A stretch of 64,000 nt of DNA from Flavobacterium fragile (GCF_023634865.1 NZ_JAMLJN010000003.1:215650-279649); one strand, 5' to 3'. Counted from the stretch's first letter, positions 15,445 through 24,730 are shown. Numbers and translations are program-made. Notes: a model not told the origin generated them from the letters alone.

Positions 15445-16200
15445 CTACTCATTCCAAATCTTCCAAGCCTTTTCCGCCTGTAAAACCAACATTTCGTAGC
15501 CGTTTTTAGTCACGGCGCCTTGTGCTTTAGCCTTTTTTAAAAATGCGGTTTCTTCTGGATTGTAAATTAAGTCGTAAGCAATGTGTTTTTTAGTAAACAA
15601 ACTATAGTCTAAATTCGGACAATCGTCCACATTTGGATGTGTTCCTACTGGAGTGGTGTTGATGATAATCGTATATTCTTCAAAGATGGAAGCATCTAAT
15701 TCTTCGTATTTGTATTGAAATTCGTCAGCAGTTCTAGAAACAAAATCATATTCGATTTTTAAAGTTCGTAAAGCGTAAGCAACAGCTTTACTTGCTCCGC
15801 CAGTTCCTAAAATTAAAGCTTTCTTGTGGTATTCTTTTAATAAAGGCTTTATTGATTTTTTAAATCCGTAATAATCTGTATTATAACCTTTAAGTTTTTT
15901 ATTTTTAGAAATCGTTATGCAATTAACTGCTCCAATTTTTTGGGCTGTTTTTGATAATTTATTCAAGAAAGGAATGATTTCCTCTTTGTATGGAATGGTG
16001 ACATTTAAACCTTTCAATCGTTTAACTTCAGAAATAATTTTTGGAAATTCTCTTATGCTTTCGATATCGTAGTTTTTGTATTCACAATTATCAAAATGAC
16101 TTATTTCAAACTTTTCGCTAAAGTATTTTTTTGAAAAAGAATAGTTAATATTTCGACCTATTAAGCCAAATTTCAACTGTTTTTTTTGTTTCTTTTTCAT
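15445..16200 (-). CDS. aroE: Shikimate dehydrogenase
   Basis: 251 aa, NADP-dependent reduction of dehydroshikimate in the aromatic pathway. Substrate-domain motifs: NYSFSKKYF near the start, GLNVTIPYKEE with the catalytic Lys, and NTDYYGF with the catalytic Asp. The nucleotide-binding loop is GTGGASKAVAYAL. A Lys-rich stretch (MKKKQKKQLK) precedes the usual KFGLIG start; no closer ATG is available, so I keep the ATG at 16200. A possible -7 box TAAATTTG lies on the minus strand at 16234-16227. Confidence 0.93.
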   Translation of the reverse strand: MKKKQKKQLKFGLIGRNINYSFSKKYFSEKFEISHFDNCEYKNYDIESIREFPKIISEVKRLKGLNVTIPYKEEIIPFLNKLSKTAQKIGAVNCITISKNKKLKGYNTDYYGFKKSIKPLLKEYHKKALILGTGGASKAVAYALRTLKIEYDFVSRTADEFQYKYEELDASIFEEYTIIINTTPVGTHPNVDDCPNLDYSLFTKKHIAYDLIYNPEETAFLKKAKAQGAVTKNGYEMLVLQAEKAWKIWNE

Positions 16201-16277
16201 TTTAAAAAATATTAAATGTTGAATAACAAATTTAGTGAGATTTTTCTGTTATAACTTAAGTTAAAGTTTTTTAAAGT

Positions 16278-16922
16278 TTAGTTTTTTGCAAATTTCTTTT
16301 TTAACGCTTTGATTATTACAGGTGACACAGATAAAATGGTAATAATTAAAATCACAGCATCAAAGTTTTCTTTAACCCATACTACTTGACCAAGGAAATA
16401 GCCAAGAAAAGTTAAACTGGTTACCCAAATAAAAGCTCCTAGAACACAGAACACGATGTATTTTAAATAAGGCATACTACCAGCACCAGCTACAAAAGGA
16501 GCAATTGTTCTTAGTACAGGTACAAAACGTGCCATGATGATTGCTTTTCCACCGTTTTTTTCGAAAAAAGTTTCAGTATGTGTAATATATTCTTTTTTAA
16601 GGAATAATATTTTTTTTCTTTGTTTGATTAGATTTCCGAATTTATTACCCACAAAATAATTTAAATTATCACCTAATAGTGCTGCAACTATAAGCAAAGG
16701 GATTATGATTCCCATGCTTAATTGTCCAGTTGAAGCAGCAATAACACCAATAGCAAAGAGAAGCGAATCGCCGGGTAATAGAGGCATTACAACAAAGCCT
16801 GTTTCAACAAAAATTACTAAGAATAAAATAAAATAAATTAAATAATCGTATTTATGAATTAAATCTTGGATTACAGTTAAAGGATCATTTAAAAAGGCAG
16901 ATAAAAAATCAATAATTTCCAT
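16278..16922 (-). CDS. DedA family membrane protein (copy 1)
   Basis: 214 aa inner-membrane protein of the DedA/VTT (SNARE-associated) family, implicated in lipid carrier recycling and membrane homeostasis. Family signatures: FVETGFVVMPLLPGDS (about 40-55, conserved Glu), GDNLNYFVGNKFG, FFEKNGGKAIIMARFVPVLRT with the conserved Arg pair, and FVAGAGSMPY. It is about three quarters identical by eye to its upstream neighbour at 16989-17642, so the pair arose by tandem duplication. Only 66 nt separates the two genes. Confidence 0.92.
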   Translation of the reverse strand: MEIIDFLSAFLNDPLTVIQDLIHKYDYLIYFILFLVIFVETGFVVMPLLPGDSLLFAIGVIAASTGQLSMGIIIPLLIVAALLGDNLNYFVGNKFGNLIKQRKKILFLKKEYITHTETFFEKNGGKAIIMARFVPVLRTIAPFVAGAGSMPYLKYIVFCVLGAFIWVTSLTFLGYFLGQVVWVKENFDAVILIITILSVSPVIIKALKKKFAKN

Positions 16923-16988
16923 TTGGATTGTAAGTTGTTTAAAATTTTGAGATTTTGGTTTATGTAATTGTTTAAGAATTAAAATGTT

Positions 16989-17642
16989 TTAAGCCTGAAG
17001 ATTGTTTGACTCTTTCTTTTTTAACATTTTAATGAAAATTGGCAAAACTGAAATAATAATAATAGCTAAAACGACTTTTTCAAAATTAGCCTTAACCCAC
17101 GGAACTTGTCCTAGGAAATAGCCTAAAAAAGTAATACTAGTGACCCAAATGATAGCTCCAGTAATACAAAAGAAAATATATTTAGAATATTTCATGCTTC
17201 CAGCACCTGCAACAAATGGGGCAATGGTACGAACAATAGGAACGAAACGAGCCATAATAACGGCTTTACCACCATTTTTTTCAAAGAAAGTTTCTGTCTG
17301 AGTTATATATTCTTTTTTTAAAAAAAGTATTTTTTCCTTTTGTTTAATGAATACTCCAAATTTATTACCCACAAAATAGTTAAGGTTATCGCCTAACAGC
17401 GCGGCTACGATTAGTAGTGGAATTATAATTGCAATACTTAATTGACCTGTAGTTGCAGCAATTACACCAATAGCAAACAACATTGAATCGCCAGGGAGTA
17501 GGGGCATCACTACAAAACCTGTTTCAACAAAGACAACCATAAATAAAATAAAGTAGATTAGGTTGTCGTATTGATGAATTAATTCTTGGATTACGGTTAA
17601 AGGGTCTTTTAAAAATTCTAGTAGAAAAGTTACTAATTCCAT
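16989..17642 (-). CDS. DedA family membrane protein (copy 2)
   Basis: 217 aa paralogue of the preceding entry with the same signatures (FVETGFVVMPLLPGDS, ARFVPIVRTIAPFVAGAG) and the same predicted membrane topology. Differences concentrate at the two termini and the last membrane segments. Its ATG shares one base with the stop of the upstream TPR gene (TAATG arrangement), so the two are probably translationally coupled. Keeping all catalytic-type residues in both copies argues that both are functional. Confidence 0.92.
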   Translation of the reverse strand: MELVTFLLEFLKDPLTVIQELIHQYDNLIYFILFMVVFVETGFVVMPLLPGDSMLFAIGVIAATTGQLSIAIIIPLLIVAALLGDNLNYFVGNKFGVFIKQKEKILFLKKEYITQTETFFEKNGGKAVIMARFVPIVRTIAPFVAGAGSMKYSKYIFFCITGAIIWVTSITFLGYFLGQVPWVKANFEKVVLAIIIISVLPIFIKMLKKKESNNLQA

Positions 17643-19048
17643 TATTGTTTTTTTCTTGTTTTAAATTTTTCGATAGTGCTTAGAACCTCGGTTTTTGTCC
17701 AAACGCTAGGGAATAATTCTTGGAACAAAGATAAATGTTTTAGTTCTAATTTCATTCCGTTCACTAGATGAAGATTGCCTTTACTGGAATTTTCTGTCAA
17801 GAAATATAATCCGGCTAATCGATATTCAATTTCATATTCATTTGGTAGTACTAGATTAGCTTCTTGGAGAATTTCGATGGCAGTATCAAATTCGCCAAGG
17901 TGTTGAAGAACGTCAGTCCATAGTGTAAAAGTATCTAAATTAATATCACCACACTCAAAAGCTTTTCTGTATCCATATTCTGCCTCTTCAAAATATTGCA
18001 AAGCACTATTTACAGCTGCAAATCGTTTCCAATACATTGAATTATCATTATCTATTCCTAAAGCTTTATTCACGTAATAAAGTGCCTTTTGGAAGTTTTT
18101 TTGACGAATATAAAAGTCAGTGATTGCAATCCACCCTTTATCTAGTAAAGGATCTTCATGAACTGTTTTTAAATAGTAATTTAATGCAAATTCATTATTG
18201 CCTAAACGCTCATAACATTTAGCAACGCGAAGTAAAACAAATGAAGAAGGATCGTCTAATTCTAATGTAACATTGTAACAGTCAATTGCTTCTTGATATT
18301 TTTTTAGTTTTTCTAACGATTTTGCTTTTTCCATGTAAGCTCCTAGAAAGGTGTCATCGATTAATGTAGCATAATCGAATGCCCAAACTGCTTTTTCGTA
18401 GTTTTTCAAGGCATAATATTGTCTTCCTAATTGATGCCAAGCTACTTCACTGTAGGGATTTTTATCAATAAATCGGCTTAGATAAACAATCGCTTCTGCA
18501 TTTTGGTCAAGGAAATCAAAACAATATACAACATTATATAATGCAGAATAATCCTCTGTATCTTCATCTAAACACTTAATAAAATTTTCTTTAGCCATTT
18601 CTAAATTATCCATGAAAAGATATTCCATTCCTATCATCGAATAGACATCAGCATAATCATCTGTATATTTTAAGGCTGTTTTTAAATGAGAAATAGCCTT
18701 TTCATGTTCGTCTCTTTTAGAACAGATATTGGCTTTTTGAATATAGATTTCTTCATTAGTGGGTTCGATAGCATATAACTCGTTTAGCAATTTTTCAGCA
18801 ATATCGAGTTTGTCTTCATAAACCAACATCTCTACTTGAACTAATTTTAATCCCGTAGATTTAGGATGTTGTTCTAAACCTAATTTCAGCGCTCTTTTAG
18901 CTAAATTTAATCGGCCTGTATCCATGTAATGAAGAATGATATCTTCAAACTCTTCTGAATCAAAGAAAAAAACTTTATTAGTTTTTAACATGGATTCAAA
19001 TTTAGATAAGGATAAGCTGTTTTCTTCTTCTTCGTTGCTCAAATTCAT
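17642..19048 (-). CDS. Tetratricopeptide repeat protein
   Basis: 468 aa, no signal peptide, largely built of TPR units of about 34 residues (for example AYMEKAKSLEKLKKYQEAIDCYN, and the unit beginning WHQLGRQYYALKNYEKAVWAF). The N-terminus is Ser/Glu-rich. TPR proteins are scaffolds for protein-protein contacts; no partner can be read from the sequence. Its stop overlaps the start of DedA copy 2 as TAATG, tying it to the DedA pair. The 122 nt upstream show no clear promoter. Confidence 0.87.
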   Translation of the reverse strand: MNLSNEEEENSLSLSKFESMLKTNKVFFFDSEEFEDIILHYMDTGRLNLAKRALKLGLEQHPKSTGLKLVQVEMLVYEDKLDIAEKLLNELYAIEPTNEEIYIQKANICSKRDEHEKAISHLKTALKYTDDYADVYSMIGMEYLFMDNLEMAKENFIKCLDEDTEDYSALYNVVYCFDFLDQNAEAIVYLSRFIDKNPYSEVAWHQLGRQYYALKNYEKAVWAFDYATLIDDTFLGAYMEKAKSLEKLKKYQEAIDCYNVTLELDDPSSFVLLRVAKCYERLGNNEFALNYYLKTVHEDPLLDKGWIAITDFYIRQKNFQKALYYVNKALGIDNDNSMYWKRFAAVNSALQYFEEAEYGYRKAFECGDINLDTFTLWTDVLQHLGEFDTAIEILQEANLVLPNEYEIEYRLAGLYFLTENSSKGNLHLVNGMKLELKHLSLFQELFPSVWTKTEVLSTIEKFKTRKKQ

Positions 19049-19170
19049 AGCGCTTCATTTTATGATTTTATCCTAAATAAAATTAAGGATTTATATTGGG
19101 GAAGTAGGTTTCTAAAGGAATTGTTTTAAACAAAATAATTAACAATTATTACCTCTTTTTGAAATTAAAA

Positions 19171-20382
19171 TTAAGCCTTTTGTAAAATATTTTGTTTTAT
19201 TTCTTTTTCTACTTCATTAAGCACATCAAGAATAATGCCACAACCCTTTGTAATTTCTTCATTACTAATGGTTAATGGAGGTGTTATGCGAATAGCACAA
19301 CCTTCGAAAAGAAGCCAGAATAAAATAACACCTCTTTTATGACAACGTAAAATTACTTCATTAGTAATCTCAGGAGCATCGGTCATTGCCGCTAACATAA
19401 GTCCGCGGCCTCGAATTTCTTTGATTAACGGATGTACTAAAAGCTTTTTGAAAAGTTGTTCTTTTTCTAAAGTTTCTTGCATTAAATTGGTCTCCGTTAT
19501 TTCTTGTAATGTTGCCAAACTCGCTGCCGCAATGACAGGATGTCCGCCAAAAGTCGTGATATGACCAAGTTTTGGATCATGGCTTAATAAATCCATCATT
19601 TTTTCAGAGGCAGTAAAAGCTCCGACAGGCATTCCGCCACCCATTCCTTTTCCCATTACCACTACATCAGGGACAACATCATAGTTTTGAAATCCGAAAA
19701 GTTTTCCTGTACGTCCAAATCCGGGTTGAATTTCGTCTAATATCATTATGGCACCCACTTCATCACATCGTTGACGTACTTTTTTAAGAAAATCATTTTG
19801 TGGTTCGATAAATCCAGCACCACCTTGAATCGTTTCTAATAAAACTCCAGCAGTTCGAGTAGTAATTTTTTCTAAATCTACTTCATTGTTGAACGTAATG
19901 AAATCGACATCAGGAATCAAAGGTCGAAAAATTTGTTTGCGTTCTTCAAATCCCATCACACTCATACTCCCCATGGTATTACCATGATAAGCATTGTGGC
20001 ATGAAATCCATTGACTTCTTCCTGTTACACGGCGTGCTAATTTTAATGCGCCTTCAATGGCTTCCGTTCCTGAATTTACCAGATATGTTTTCGTTAGTGG
20101 ATAAGGAAGATTTTTAGCCAATAATTTACACAATTCTGTAGCTGGATGTTGGGCATATTCGCCATAAACCATTACATGAGAATAAGTGTCTAGTTGTTTT
20201 TTTATAGCATCATGAACCCGTTTTGGTTGATGCCCTAATGTATTTGCAGAAACTCCAGCTACCATGTCTAAATAGGCATTGCCTTCGGTGTCATAAATAT
20301 AAGAACCCTTTGCATGGGAAATTTCCATAGCTAATGGGTGAGGTGAGGTTTGTGCTTGGTATTTAAAAAAATCTTCAATCAT
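19171..20382 (-). CDS. Class III aminotransferase (aspartate aminotransferase family)
   Basis: 403 aa PLP enzyme of the ornithine/acetylornithine aminotransferase fold. The NSGTEAIEGALKLAR segment, HNAYHGNT, the LDEIQPGFGRTGKLFG motif with the cofactor Asp, and the Schiff-base Lys in VVMGKGMGGGMP are present. It is clearly different from argD at 5698-6834 and lies outside the arginine operon, 10 nt downstream of the OstA-like gene. The substrate cannot be read from sequence; ornithine, 4-aminobutyrate or other omega-amino acids are possible. Catalytic residues are intact. Confidence 0.88.
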   Translation of the reverse strand: MIEDFFKYQAQTSPHPLAMEISHAKGSYIYDTEGNAYLDMVAGVSANTLGHQPKRVHDAIKKQLDTYSHVMVYGEYAQHPATELCKLLAKNLPYPLTKTYLVNSGTEAIEGALKLARRVTGRSQWISCHNAYHGNTMGSMSVMGFEERKQIFRPLIPDVDFITFNNEVDLEKITTRTAGVLLETIQGGAGFIEPQNDFLKKVRQRCDEVGAIMILDEIQPGFGRTGKLFGFQNYDVVPDVVVMGKGMGGGMPVGAFTASEKMMDLLSHDPKLGHITTFGGHPVIAAASLATLQEITETNLMQETLEKEQLFKKLLVHPLIKEIRGRGLMLAAMTDAPEITNEVILRCHKRGVILFWLLFEGCAIRITPPLTISNEEITKGCGIILDVLNEVEKEIKQNILQKA

Positions 20383-20392
20383 AGACTGATTA

Positions 20393-22087
20393 TTATTTTT
20401 TTGTGGTTATTTTCTTTTTTGATTCAGGGTTTTTGTTGATTTTTTTATCTTCAACTTTAGTGTTTTTATCAAACTCTAGTGTTTCTTTTTGAATTTCCAT
20501 AGGTTTTTGAGCGGCAACTGCTTTCTTTTTAGCTTCTACCTGAATTTTATCATCTAACGCTATTTCATCTGCTGGGAAAATAGCATCTTTAGATAAAATC
20601 CGTTCATCACCTCGCCAATTAAAGCCTCTTAGTTTTCTAGCGTTTTCTGGGAATTCACTTTCTGGGTAAATATGACTATCTGTTTTGGTAAAGAAAGTTA
20701 TCGCATCAATTTTATTTTCTTCTAATTCTAGATTGATTTTACTACAAACGGTTTTGTTAATTCCAATGAATTCATTAGCATCATTATACATGTAATAAAT
20801 AACTTCAGCGTTTTTTACTACATCAACTTCTTTTAATTTGCTATCAATAAATCTCCCATAAAGATTTACTCCTTTTATTTGGTTGTACCCATTTTGGCTA
20901 AGGCTATCTTTTTGAATAATAAAGGCATTGTTCAGTACTTTTAATGAATCTAATTTTTGTGTTTTATTATTCCCAATTAAATGCATTACATCTCCTGTCA
21001 TTTGGTTTTCATTGTTCCAAAGGATTGGTTTTCCAATAAGTTTTGTAAGTTGGGTTTTATTGTTTGACCATAAAGAATCGCATTTTCCACTCATATCAGA
21101 TTTGTAAAATCGAACATTGTTAAAAGCTCGAATTATTCTATTTTCTTGTGGCCCCGAAACTATTATTTTTTTTCCATGCATGTACATTGTATCTTTTTCA
21201 ACCAAAGTTTTTACTAATGCCTTTTTTGTTAAAATCATTGAATCTTTTTTGGTGGCAGCATTGCGATATAATTCAGCATAATGACCTGTTGCGATTACTT
21301 TGTTGATGGTATCGGTAATTTTTACATTGTTAATACCTCTAGAATAGTTTTTCTTTCGATCGTAATACAAATCATCACCTTCAATAATCTTATTATCGAG
21401 CGTAATTTTGGAGTTTTTGGAAAGTTTACCGATGTTATTTGTTGTATCGTAAAACCCGTTTTCGGTATAAATTATATTTCCTTTGTTTGTAATAGTTGAA
21501 GGTCCAAAAACATAGGCATGGCCTGAATTTTCATAATAATCAAGGTTGTTTGTTTTGATGTTACTTTCTGGATTTGTAACGGTAACGGCAGTGGTAAATT
21601 TGTATTTTTTTTGATTTACGTAGTAACGACCCGATTTGCTTCTCAATGTATTTTCTTTATTACGAATAGTGCCGTAAGTGTTATAAAATGCCTCTTGGTT
21701 TTTTTTGTCGAAATATACCGTATCAGTTGTTAAAGTTGATTCTGGTGAGCGTAACACAACATCTCCTGTAGCAAAAGCAAATTCTTTATCACCATTGTAC
21801 TCAGCATATTTACTATTCATTGTGATAGTATCGCCTTGGTTCATTTGAACATTTCCAAATGCTTTTACATAATTCTCACTTTTAAAATGATAAGCTTTGT
21901 TGCAAAACATTTTAACTCCATTGTGAATGATACGAACATTTCCTGTAAATACAGTAGCTCCAGGAATTTCGGTCTGATTCATATCTACGAAATCGGAGTT
22001 TTCAATGATGATTTTTTTCTTTTCTTGTGCTGATAAAAAACTTACTGTCAGCAACAAAAAGGCTATATAAAAAAATGTGTTTTTCAA
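20393..22087 (-). CDS. OstA-like envelope protein (LptA/LptD N-domain type)
   Basis: About 564 aa. I place the start at the TTG at 22087, giving MKNTFFYIAFLLLTVSFLSAQ, a textbook signal peptide; a TTG seven codons upstream (22108) is also in frame but overlaps the probable -7 box, and no ATG precedes the signal peptide. The mature N-terminal half has the OstA/LptA-type beta-jellyroll pattern (VFTGNVRIIHNGVKMFCNKAY, AFGNVQMNQGDTI, FATGDVVLRS), suggesting a periplasmic role in lipopolysaccharide transport. A Lys/Glu-rich tail follows. It is cotranscribed with the downstream aminotransferase (10-nt gap). Confidence 0.83.
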   Translation of the reverse strand: MKNTFFYIAFLLLTVSFLSAQEKKKIIIENSDFVDMNQTEIPGATVFTGNVRIIHNGVKMFCNKAYHFKSENYVKAFGNVQMNQGDTITMNSKYAEYNGDKEFAFATGDVVLRSPESTLTTDTVYFDKKNQEAFYNTYGTIRNKENTLRSKSGRYYVNQKKYKFTTAVTVTNPESNIKTNNLDYYENSGHAYVFGPSTITNKGNIIYTENGFYDTTNNIGKLSKNSKITLDNKIIEGDDLYYDRKKNYSRGINNVKITDTINKVIATGHYAELYRNAATKKDSMILTKKALVKTLVEKDTMYMHGKKIIVSGPQENRIIRAFNNVRFYKSDMSGKCDSLWSNNKTQLTKLIGKPILWNNENQMTGDVMHLIGNNKTQKLDSLKVLNNAFIIQKDSLSQNGYNQIKGVNLYGRFIDSKLKEVDVVKNAEVIYYMYNDANEFIGINKTVCSKINLELEENKIDAITFFTKTDSHIYPESEFPENARKLRGFNWRGDERILSKDAIFPADEIALDDKIQVEAKKKAVAAQKPMEIQKETLEFDKNTKVEDKKINKNPESKKKITTKK

Positions 22088-22105
22088 CTTAAAATTATTT
22101 TGAGC

Positions 22106-22113
22106 CAAATTTA
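22106..22113 (-). promoter_or_regulatory. -7 box of the OstA-like gene
   Basis: TAAATTTG on the minus strand matches TAnnTTTG. It predicts a start near 22099, 12 nt before the TTG at 22087, and would exclude translation from the TTG at 22108. No clear -33 box was seen. Confidence 0.4.
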
Positions 22114-22180
22114 AGTAAAAACTATAAAAGCCACTGATAATTAAGAATATTTTATCACTTCATAGTATTTGAAAATTAGT

Positions 22181-22759
22181 TTACTTGTAAAGAATTACTA
22201 ACCAATAAGCATTTTCGGGTTGAAATAAACCTAATCCGGGTGTGTAAAGAACAAATCCAATTTTTCCATTATTATTTAGACAATCATTGGTAACTTGAAG
22301 GTTTTTAATGGAATTCCAAACATTAGCGTAATCGAAATTAGTGTAACCTTCGCCTGCCAAAATATCTGCAGTAGGCATGAAATATTCTATTTCATTTAAA
22401 TCGATTGTTGGATTTAATGTGGTAGTTTCATAATCAGATGAATCAAAATCTAAAGGTAAGTCATAAGAACCTCCCATCCAGGCGATTGGGCCATCAAAAA
22501 TTACTTCGTTTGTAGGAGTATATTTTAGAGTGTAATTTCCAAAATCACTAGGAGCTACATAAATTTCTTCAATAGGTAAAGTGTTTGTCATAGCAATGTT
22601 GTTAAATTCAAAGCTATTTCCACCTTCAAAGGTATGGGTTAAAAAATCAACTTTTAAGATTGTTAATTCTCGATTTTGATTTTGGATAACATTGTCATCT
22701 GTGTCATCTGAACATGATGAGATAATTATTAAAAGAAATAAAAATGCTATTTTTTTCAT
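22181..22759 (-). CDS. Lipoprotein of unknown function
   Basis: The ATG at 22759 gives MKKIAFLFLLIIISSCSDD, a lipoprotein signal peptide with the lipobox Cys in ISSC; a longer reading from 22804 would run back into the purA terminator and is rejected. About 192 aa. The mature part starts with an Asp/Asn-rich linker, then beta-rich sequence without a family I recognise. The SSCSDDTDDN start is typical of Bacteroidota surface or periplasmic lipoproteins. It is isolated, 72 nt upstream of the OstA-like gene on the same strand. Confidence 0.75.
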   Translation of the reverse strand: MKKIAFLFLLIIISSCSDDTDDNVIQNQNRELTILKVDFLTHTFEGGNSFEFNNIAMTNTLPIEEIYVAPSDFGNYTLKYTPTNEVIFDGPIAWMGGSYDLPLDFDSSDYETTTLNPTIDLNEIEYFMPTADILAGEGYTNFDYANVWNSIKNLQVTNDCLNNNGKIGFVLYTPGLGLFQPENAYWLVILYK

Positions 22760-22791
22760 TATTTTGATGATTGATTTTAGTAAAGATAAAA

Positions 22792-22817
22792 AAAACGCTT
22801 TCAATTGAAAGCGTTTT
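22792..22817 (-). terminator. Rho-independent terminator of purA
   Basis: AAAACGCTTTC, AATT, GAAAGCGTTTT: 11-bp perfect stem and a T-run on the minus strand, 6 nt after the purA stop at 22824. It lies just upstream of the lipoprotein gene. Confidence 0.85.
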
Positions 22818-22823
22818 TGGTGT

Positions 22824-24095
22824 TTATTTCATTATCGTTTGTTTTCTATCTGGACCAACTGAGATTACTTTGATTGGTACTTCGACTTCTTTTTCAATAA
22901 ACTCGATATATGTTTTTAATTCTTTCGGTAATTCATCATATGTTGTCATTCCTGTTAAATCTGCTTTCCAACCTTTCATTTCTGTGAAAACAGGAGTAAC
23001 ATTTTCGGGTTCAATATTGTAGGGTAAATGTTTAATTTGTTGCCCTTTGTAGTTGTAAGCAGTGCAAACTTGTAAAGAATCAAATCCAGAAAGAACATCG
23101 CCTTTCATCATGTATAATTGTGTTACACCATTAACTTGAACGGCATATTTTAAAGCTACTAAATCTAACCAACCACAACGACGAGCACGTCCGGTAACCG
23201 AACCAAATTCGTTTCCTACTTTTGCCATCGTTTGTCCAGCTTCTTCAAAATCTTCTGTTGGGAAAGGGCCACTACCAACACGAGTGGAATACGCTTTAAA
23301 AATCCCGAAAACGTCTTTTACTTTGTTAGGTGCAATTCCTAAACCTGTACAAGCACCAGCTGCAGTTGTGTTTGAAGAAGTTACGTAAGGATACGTACCA
23401 AAATCAACATCCAATAAAGAGCCTTGCGCTCCTTCTGCTAATATTGATTTTCCCTCTTTTAAGGCTTTGTTTAAGTATTCTTCGCTATCAATGAAAGTTA
23501 ATTTTTTCAAGTCTTCTACTGCTGCAAAAAACTCATCTTCCATTTCTTTTAAGTTATATTGTAATTCTACATCGTAGAAAGCAATCATAGCTTCGTGCTT
23601 GTCAGCTAAACTTCTGTATCTTTCTTTAAAATCTTCTAATTCGATATCACCAACTCTAAGTCCATTTCTACCTGTTTTGTCCATGTATGTTGGACCTATA
23701 CCTTTTAAAGTAGAACCAATTTTTGCTTTTCCTTTTGATGCTTCAGAAGCAGCGTCAAGTAAACGATGTGTTGGTAAAATTAAGTGTGCTTTTCTAGAAA
23801 TGAATAATTTAGCAGTCACATCCATGTTGAATTTTGCCAAACCTTCAATTTCCTTTTGGAAAACTACTGGGTCGATTACCACTCCATTTCCGATGATATT
23901 GATTGCATTTTTATGGAAAATCCCAGAAGGAATAGTTCTTAAAACGTGTTTAATTCCGTCAAATTCTAAAGTATGTCCCGCATTTGGACCTCCTTGAAAG
24001 CGAGCAATAATATCATATTTAGAGGTAAGAACATCGACGATTTTTCCTTTTCCTTCGTCTCCCCATTGTAATCCAAGTAGTAAATCTACAGTCAT
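22824..24095 (-). CDS. purA: Adenylosuccinate synthetase
   Basis: 423 aa; joins IMP and aspartate with GTP in AMP synthesis. Motifs: QWGDEGKGKIVD (10-21) with the catalytic Asp, NAGHTLEF near residue 38, KIGSTLKGIGPTYMDK, EGAQGSLLDVDFGTYP, and TGRARRCGWLD. Length and all active-site segments are normal. It is downstream of the Fur-family gene on the same strand with a 104-nt gap holding a strong palindrome. Confidence 0.97.
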   Translation of the reverse strand: MTVDLLLGLQWGDEGKGKIVDVLTSKYDIIARFQGGPNAGHTLEFDGIKHVLRTIPSGIFHKNAINIIGNGVVIDPVVFQKEIEGLAKFNMDVTAKLFISRKAHLILPTHRLLDAASEASKGKAKIGSTLKGIGPTYMDKTGRNGLRVGDIELEDFKERYRSLADKHEAMIAFYDVELQYNLKEMEDEFFAAVEDLKKLTFIDSEEYLNKALKEGKSILAEGAQGSLLDVDFGTYPYVTSSNTTAAGACTGLGIAPNKVKDVFGIFKAYSTRVGSGPFPTEDFEEAGQTMAKVGNEFGSVTGRARRCGWLDLVALKYAVQVNGVTQLYMMKGDVLSGFDSLQVCTAYNYKGQQIKHLPYNIEPENVTPVFTEMKGWKADLTGMTTYDELPKELKTYIEFIEKEVEVPIKVISVGPDRKQTIMK

Positions 24096-24145
24096 TGTGT
24101 TGTTGTTTATTATTTGTAGTTAGTTGTATTGTTTTTTTTTGGATA

Positions 24146-24174
24146 GTACAGACAAGTCATTGACTTGTCTGTAC
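24146..24174. repeat. Perfect 29-nt palindrome between fur-type gene and purA
   Basis: GTACAGACAAGTCA, one T, TGACTTGTCTGTAC: 14-bp arms. A T-run follows on the plus strand, but both neighbouring genes are on the minus strand, so it is in the wrong orientation for a simple terminator of either. It may be a REP-like element or a structured purA leader. Confidence 0.65.
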
Positions 24175-24199
24175 GTTTTTTTTTATTTAAGAATATCAG

Positions 24200-24637
24200 T
24201 TATTGTTGTTTTTTTGTTCCATAGAAATAAAGAGAGTGATTTGAGATTTCAATGCCAAACATCTCTTCCATAGTTTGTTTTATTTGTTGAATTCTTGGAT
24301 CACAAAATTCAATAACTTCACCAGAATCAGTTAAAATAATATGATCGTGCTGTTTGTCGAAATATGATTTTTCGTAATGTGCCTGATTTTGTCCAAATTG
24401 ATGGCGACGTACCAATCCACATTCTAGCAAAAGTTCGATTGTATTGTAAAGAGTTGCTCTACTCACTCGATAGTTTTTGTTTTTCATTTTGATATATAAA
24501 GATTCGATATCAAAATGCTCCGGAGTATTGTAAATTTCTTGAAGAATGGCATAGCGCTCCGGTGTTTTTCGGTGTGCTTTTTCTTCTAAAAATTTAGTAA
24601 AAACGTTCTTTACAATTTCTTGATTATTGTTTTCCAT
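24200..24637 (-). CDS. Fur-family transcriptional regulator lacking the CxxC zinc motif
   Basis: 145 aa. The N-terminal winged helix ([35 protein letters not shown]) and the HDHIIL dimerisation-domain start are typical Fur. The two cysteines that follow HDH in E. coli Fur are Leu102 and Ser105 here, and no C-terminal CxxC exists, so the structural zinc site is absent. The regulatory-site His residues near 87, 97 and 134 remain. Possible roles are Fur, PerR or another metal-dependent repressor; the sequence does not decide. It precedes purA on the same strand. Confidence 0.9.
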   Translation of the reverse strand: MENNNQEIVKNVFTKFLEEKAHRKTPERYAILQEIYNTPEHFDIESLYIKMKNKNYRVSRATLYNTIELLLECGLVRRHQFGQNQAHYEKSYFDKQHDHIILTDSGEVIEFCDPRIQQIKQTMEEMFGIEISNHSLYFYGTKKQQ

Positions 24638-24660
24638 CGTATTGAAAAATGAAATATTCG

Positions 24661-24668
24661 CAAAGATA
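24661..24668 (-). promoter_or_regulatory. -7 box of the Fur-family gene
   Basis: TATCTTTG on the minus strand matches TAnnTTTG, 24 nt upstream of the ATG. No good -33 box was found. Confidence 0.4.
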
Positions 24669-24730
24669 GTGTTATTTTTGCTTTGTGTAAAATTCTAGTT
24701 TTATTTAGGTTTCTAAGTTATTAACTTTTG

